A DNA stretch of 64,000 nucleotides, taken from NCBI GenBank assembly GCA_014360015.1, contig JACIYJ010000008.1, positions 82,587-146,586 on the forward strand, given 5' to 3'. The stretch comes from Candidatus Aminicenantota bacterium. GTDB lineage: Bacteria > Acidobacteriota > Aminicenantia > Aminicenantales > Saccharicenantaceae. A program made the translations under genes and the position numbers. Each line of letters begins with the position of its first letter. Position 1 is the stretch's first letter. Under the pieces are notes generated by a model. That model did not search any database, was not told the origin of the DNA, and saw only the letters and a list, made by a program, of their open reading frames with translations. This document shows positions 60,389 through 64,000 of the stretch, piece by piece.

Positions 60389-62407
60389 ATGACTCAGATA
60401 AATATACTTGTATTTATTTCAAATGTTGAGCAGGCCCTGAAAGTCGTCAGAGTTTGTGAACGTGAATACCAGCCGGTTGTGGCTAATTCCATAGAAGAGA
60501 TTCCCTCTTTGATCAACAACTACGATTGCTGGGCAACCATCATAGATTCGAGCTGGGCCAATTATGAGCGCTGGAAAGACCTGATCAAGCCGGACTGCTC
60601 AATAATAATTGTAGGCCGCGATGAAGCAGAAATATACCAGATGATTCTGACCTGGCCGATTAATTATCACCTGGACTATGTGTTAGAGAAAGATGGCCAG
60701 CCGATCGAACCAATTCTCAGTCAGACTTTGAAGAGAGCCATTTATCTCAGCCGGATGGCTAAAGAATGGGCACAATTTCAGCAATCACTTTCCTTGAGTT
60801 CCACTAACGCCAGGCAGGTGTTTAGCGAAATTCTGGAAATAAAACATCTGATTAACGAGAATTATCTTCGGGAACTGGAAAAAAGGATTTCCATCGAAGC
60901 CAGGTATGTCTGGTTCCAGAAAGAAAGACAGAAAATAGAAAATATTATCAGAAAGATTTATTCAGCTAACGACGTCAGCAGTCTGCTGGGTATAGTTCCG
61001 GATATTAAAGAGCTGCTCCAGGCTCAGGGAATGACCATTTACATCATCGAAGAAAACGAAACCTTAGGCAAACACCTTAAACCGCTTATCTGGGATGACA
61101 CTTTTATCACTCATCCTGAAACTTTTAGATACGTGGCCAAGATTGAGGCACCAGATTTCGCTGCAGCCGTCGCCCGTTATGGCCAGGAAGTGAACATCTC
61201 TGACCTGACTTTTGATAAACGTTTCTCCTTCCGCTACCAGCACGACCTTAAAACTCCGCTAAAAAGCATCCTGGCTGTGCCTATAGTTTATGATAGCGAG
61301 ATAATCGGAGTGGTTGAGTTGTACAACAAATACTTCATGGGCAATCTCCTGCCTGAAGGCTTCACCAAAGAAGACCAGCAGATTCTCCGGGGCCTATCCG
61401 AACATATTGGCATCGCCATGACCAAGCTCAACCTGATCCAATACGATGCCCTTACTGGTCTGCTCAGAGCCGAACCGTTCTTCGAGAAGGTCCTGCAAAA
61501 AGTCAACTCAATGAGCAAAAGGAAAAAAGAGGAAGGCTCTTTCGCCATGGTTATGGGAGATGTGGACTGGTTTAAAAATTATAACGACCGCAACGGCCAT
61601 GAAGCCGGAAATCACCTGTTGCAGGAGCTGGCAGCAATACTCAAACAATCGGTGCGAGAAGATGATTTAATCTGTCGCTACGGCGGCGAAGAATTTCTTT
61701 TCTTTCTGAGTGGAGTAACCAGTCTGGAAGAAGCTTGCCAATTGACTGAAAGAATCAGGAAGAACGTAGAAGACCATTACTTCCCTTTCGAGGAATTTCA
61801 ACCAAGAAACAACCTGACCATGTCTTTCGGTGTAACCATCTTCCCCAGAAAGAGATTGGCCAGCAACGAGCCTCTGACTAAGGAGGACATCAAACATCTT
61901 GTTCATGAATGCGACCTGGCCTTAGCTGAAGCCAAAGGTAAGCAGACCTGGAGGTTGCCGCCATCTGAAGTTCAGGAAAGGCCGATTAACAAAAACACCG
62001 TTGTGGCTTACTCTCGCGACTGGGAAAAAGAAAGCCACACCCGCCCGATTCTGACCTATCAGGAAAAACTTTACCGGGAAAAAAGACATTTTCAGAGATA
62101 CTACACTTCGACCGTTTTGATGTACAAAGAAGAAGGACAATTGAAGGTCAGCAAGACCATTAACTTGAGTCTGGGTGGCGCCAAGATTCTCTCGGAAAAA
62201 CCTTTGCCAGCCACCAAGCCTTTAGAAGTTGTCCTTATCCTGGGTAAAAAAGCTCGACCTCTTCAGAGCGAAGTTGTTTATTCAGAAAAAGTTGGGACTG
62301 ATTCTCCGAATTTCTACACTGGATTAAAATTTAAAGATTTAACTTCTGAAGATTTCCAGGTTCTGGAAAGCTATTTTCAAGAAATCCAGAAAAATACTCT
62401 CAACTAA
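60389..62407 (+). CDS. diguanylate cyclase with GAF and C-terminal PilZ domain
   Basis: 672 residues. Residues 1-120 look like a receiver-type fold (ILVFISNVEQALKVVRVCER) without a clear phospho-Asp triad. A coiled-coil linker (about 125-190) leads to a GAF domain (195-345; MTIYIIEENE, ILAVPIVYDSEIIGVVELYN). The GGDEF domain (about 350-515) has ALTGLLRAEPF, GDVDWFKNYNDRNGHEAGN, the active GGEEF and an RxxD inhibition site (REDD) five residues before it. The last 110 residues are PilZ-like (KRHFQRYYTS, TINLSLGGAKI). It makes c-di-GMP and probably also binds it by two sites; regulation by ligand at GAF is likely. Possible link to the type IV pilus genes. Confidence 0.88.
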   Translation: MTQINILVFISNVEQALKVVRVCEREYQPVVANSIEEIPSLINNYDCWATIIDSSWANYERWKDLIKPDCSIIIVGRDEAEIYQMILTWPINYHLDYVLEKDGQPIEPILSQTLKRAIYLSRMAKEWAQFQQSLSLSSTNARQVFSEILEIKHLINENYLRELEKRISIEARYVWFQKERQKIENIIRKIYSANDVSSLLGIVPDIKELLQAQGMTIYIIEENETLGKHLKPLIWDDTFITHPETFRYVAKIEAPDFAAAVARYGQEVNISDLTFDKRFSFRYQHDLKTPLKSILAVPIVYDSEIIGVVELYNKYFMGNLLPEGFTKEDQQILRGLSEHIGIAMTKLNLIQYDALTGLLRAEPFFEKVLQKVNSMSKRKKEEGSFAMVMGDVDWFKNYNDRNGHEAGNHLLQELAAILKQSVREDDLICRYGGEEFLFFLSGVTSLEEACQLTERIRKNVEDHYFPFEEFQPRNNLTMSFGVTIFPRKRLASNEPLTKEDIKHLVHECDLALAEAKGKQTWRLPPSEVQERPINKNTVVAYSRDWEKESHTRPILTYQEKLYREKRHFQRYYTSTVLMYKEEGQLKVSKTINLSLGGAKILSEKPLPATKPLEVVLILGKKARPLQSEVVYSEKVGTDSPNFYTGLKFKDLTSEDFQVLESYFQEIQKNTLN

Positions 62408-62437
62408 AAGATTTTTTATTCTGGCCTTGATTTATAA

Positions 62438-63607
62438 TCAGACTTCAAGCTCTTTTTTTATGGCTGCAAAGTATACAGAAGGTGGAGTGGTCCTGGACTT
62501 AAAATCAGCTTCCAAAGCAATAATTTTTTGTTCAAAAAATTTTAAATCTTCTGTCGAGCCCCAGTTTTGAACGCTAAGCAAATCAGCCAGGTCTTCGACA
62601 GTCCTCTGATTGAAGATATCCTGAGTTAAGGCAGGAAAACAGAAAGATTTCTTTTCGATCAGCAATAATATCTTTTGAAGATATCGCCTCAGATCTTCTT
62701 GAGTGCTGATCAGTTCCTGTTTTAGGAAAAATTGGTCTTTAGCCGAGGTGATAAAAGTGAATTTGTAGGTTAACTTTTTGGCTTCTTCCACTGCGGACTT
62801 AATCCTGGTCAGAAGTTCTTCAGCCTCGAAAATCCTTTTGTTCCCTTTCTGATAATAGCCAATTTCTCCAGAGCGATTGGCCTGTTCCTGCCGGTAATAT
62901 TCGGCCAAATCTGAGCGGCCAAAAACTTCATCCCGGCTGGCTAAAGATTCACTCTCAGTCAAGCCGACTGAGACCAGTCTTTCAGCCAGACCTTTCTTGA
63001 TTTCCTCAGTGAGTTTTTTTTTCAGATTTCGTTCTTCTGGCTCGGCTTCCTCCACCAGATTGATTGACTGGACATCCGACCTGGCCTCAAGAGTCAGAAG
63101 TTCTTTAATCTTTTTCAGCTTTTCCAGTTCAGAACTCAAATCCAGACAGGTCCACGTTTCTACTCTCTTTTCTGACAATTCGGTTTTCAGCCCGAACTTC
63201 TCTTCAAGCCGCTTCTTAAGAGAGGCGGCCTTTTCCATCGACTGGCTGCGTATTTCTTCCAGGCGTTCCTGTAATTGATTTATAGCTTTTATATCTTCGG
63301 AAGTAGCTCTGGTCAGATTCTCAATCTCTTTCTGACGGTGAACAATTCGTTGGAGATATTCCTGGATCTGCTCCAAAATCCTGTTGCCTTCCTCTTCAAA
63401 TTGTTCCCATAAGTTCCCGTATTCTTTGAGAGCCTGCCATTCTTTCTTGACCTCTTCTTCAATCTGGGTCAGTTGCTGGCGGGCTAATTCCCTTTCTTTC
63501 TGGATTTTTTCCTCGAGGGTTTTCTCTATTTCTTCACGCTGCCGACGAAGATAGTTCTCAAGCTGAGCCTCTATTTCTTGAATGATAAAGGTGGGTTTTT
63601 TGATCAA
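62438..63607 (-). CDS. long coiled-coil protein, function unknown
   Basis: 389 residues, rich in Glu, Lys, Gln and Leu. Heptad-like runs extend over residues about 5-205 (LRRQREEIEKTLEEKIQ, LARQQLTQIEEEVKKEW, LKKRLEEKFGLKTELSEK) followed by a more globular C-terminal half (FTFITSAKDQFFLKQELI, FFEQKIIALEADFKSR). No signal peptide, membrane helix or catalytic motif was seen. It resembles SMC-hinge or flotillin-like helical spacers only in composition. It is convergent with the GGDEF gene and alone in its unit. Confidence 0.7.
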   Translation of the reverse strand: MIKKPTFIIQEIEAQLENYLRRQREEIEKTLEEKIQKERELARQQLTQIEEEVKKEWQALKEYGNLWEQFEEEGNRILEQIQEYLQRIVHRQKEIENLTRATSEDIKAINQLQERLEEIRSQSMEKAASLKKRLEEKFGLKTELSEKRVETWTCLDLSSELEKLKKIKELLTLEARSDVQSINLVEEAEPEERNLKKKLTEEIKKGLAERLVSVGLTESESLASRDEVFGRSDLAEYYRQEQANRSGEIGYYQKGNKRIFEAEELLTRIKSAVEEAKKLTYKFTFITSAKDQFFLKQELISTQEDLRRYLQKILLLIEKKSFCFPALTQDIFNQRTVEDLADLLSVQNWGSTEDLKFFEQKIIALEADFKSRTTPPSVYFAAIKKELEV

Positions 63608-63817
63608 TTATCCGCTTTCGTTTACTAACAGTTTCTCAAACTTTGTCATGAACATTTTAAAATCAACAATTTTCTGTGTCAAGAAAAAAGTTCTTTCAGG
63701 TTAAGAGATAGTATCCAGGTTAGAGGGAGTATTTGGCAGAAGCGGGGTGGCAGTCCGGCCATAGGAATTTCGGCAGAAGAGGCAGGGAAATTTATAAACT
63801 TGGCACTTGAAAAAGCA

Positions 63818-63874
63818 GGGCTTCCTCCGTTAAAAATTTTGTTGAAACTTCTAAACGAAAGGAGGAGGAAGCCC
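63818..63874 (+). promoter_or_regulatory. hairpin sequestering the transposase ribosome binding site
   Basis: A perfect 11-bp inverted repeat, GGGCTTCCTCC (63818-63828) and GGAGGAAGCCC (63864-63874), with a 35-base loop. The right arm contains the Shine-Dalgarno bases directly before the ATG at 63877, so in the RNA the arm would block translation; it may also lie near the element's left end. Confidence 0.6.
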
Positions 63875-63876
63875 CA

Positions 63877-64000
63877 ATGACAGAAAATATATACCCTACT
63901 TACTATGAGCTTTGCAAGAGTGCACCCATTCTGGCCAGAAAAGCTCTGATCAGGGCCTATGAGGAGACGGGGAATATCTCAGAGGTAGCCAGGTTGTTTC
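63877..64000 (+). mobile_element. start of an insertion sequence transposase (helix-turn-helix), cut by window edge
   Basis: 41 residues are visible, starting MTENIYPTYYELCKSAP and followed by ARKALIRAYEETGNISEVAR, a helix-turn-helix of the kind found at the N-terminus of IS481/IS3-type transposases. A GGAGGAGG ribosome site precedes the ATG but lies in a hairpin. The element's left end is probably within 63720-63820, but its terminal repeat cannot be defined without the right end. Confidence 0.65.

Noticed and set aside
1..64000. CRISPR arrays, rRNA genes, prophage
   Set aside because: No regularly spaced repeats, no rRNA-like conserved blocks and no phage structural genes were seen.

Overview
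The window looks like a chromosomal stretch from an anaerobic Gram-negative-type bacterium of the Acidobacteriota / Candidatus Aminicenantes kind. This is inference from gene content, not from a marker gene. The supporting signs are multi-cluster Fe-S oxidoreductases, several secreted peptidases (S9A, S9B, DUF885, SpoIVB/S55), secreted amidohydrolases, Na+ symporters, type IV minor pilins, an outer-membrane-barrel-like protein and moderate G+C. TGA is used as a normal stop codon. Only the right edge carries mobile DNA (the start of an insertion sequence). No CRISPR array, rRNA or prophage was seen.

Layout. 1-6.7 kb (minus): a tightly coupled operon of a YtcJ-like amidohydrolase, NuoE-, NuoF- and NuoG-like subunits and a truncated NfnA/GltA-type FAD/NAD(P)-binding subunit; together they suggest a soluble, possibly electron-bifurcating NAD(P)H/ferredoxin oxidoreductase. 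7-10 kb: MBL-fold hydrolase, GHMP kinase, elongation factor P. 10-17.4 kb: secreted beta-propeller protein, S55 peptidase and an alpha-oxoamine synthase (minus), divergent from an extended SDR and a FabH-type ketosynthase (plus), a lipid-like set sharing a back-to-back promoter region. 17.5-24.5 kb: a DUF885 protein without its metal ligands, TatD, polyprenyl synthase, a CYTH protein whose 3' end overlaps antisense with rpoZ, an AGCS symporter, a GspG-like protein and tRNA-Lys. 24.7-34 kb: S9B peptidase, then a minor pilin operon (FimT/GspH, PilV, PilW, PilX, PilY1); pilY1 is split by an in-frame TGA.

34-42 kb: spermidine-synthase-like protein, a FakA-DegV (FakB) fusion, a thermonuclease coupled to a tandem OB-fold protein, tRNA-Arg, and an EtfD/EMR-type membrane Fe-S oxidoreductase. 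42-48.6 kb: three translationally coupled amidohydrolase paralogues (only the middle one keeps its HxH) facing a lipoprotein prolyl oligopeptidase. 49-56 kb: an SSS symporter preceded by an overlapping 30-codon membrane peptide gene, a zinc-ribbon protein, a divergent phosphofructokinase and a 1405-residue activase/dehydratase-like fusion. 56-63.6 kb: DUF1614 protein, urocanate hydratase overlapping gltX, a GAF-GGDEF-PilZ protein and a coiled-coil protein. 63.8-64 kb: a transposase start with a hairpin covering its ribosome binding site.

How the genes work together: most neighbours are housekeeping or peptide/amino-acid catabolism genes (peptidases, symporters, HutU, and redox complexes that would re-oxidise carriers). 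The features most worth a second look are the NuoEFG-NfnA set, the decayed enzyme copies kept beside or in place of active ones (DUF885, amidohydrolases), the 30-residue symporter partner, the omega/CYTH antisense overlap, the apparently leaderless SDR gene and the pilY1 TGA.
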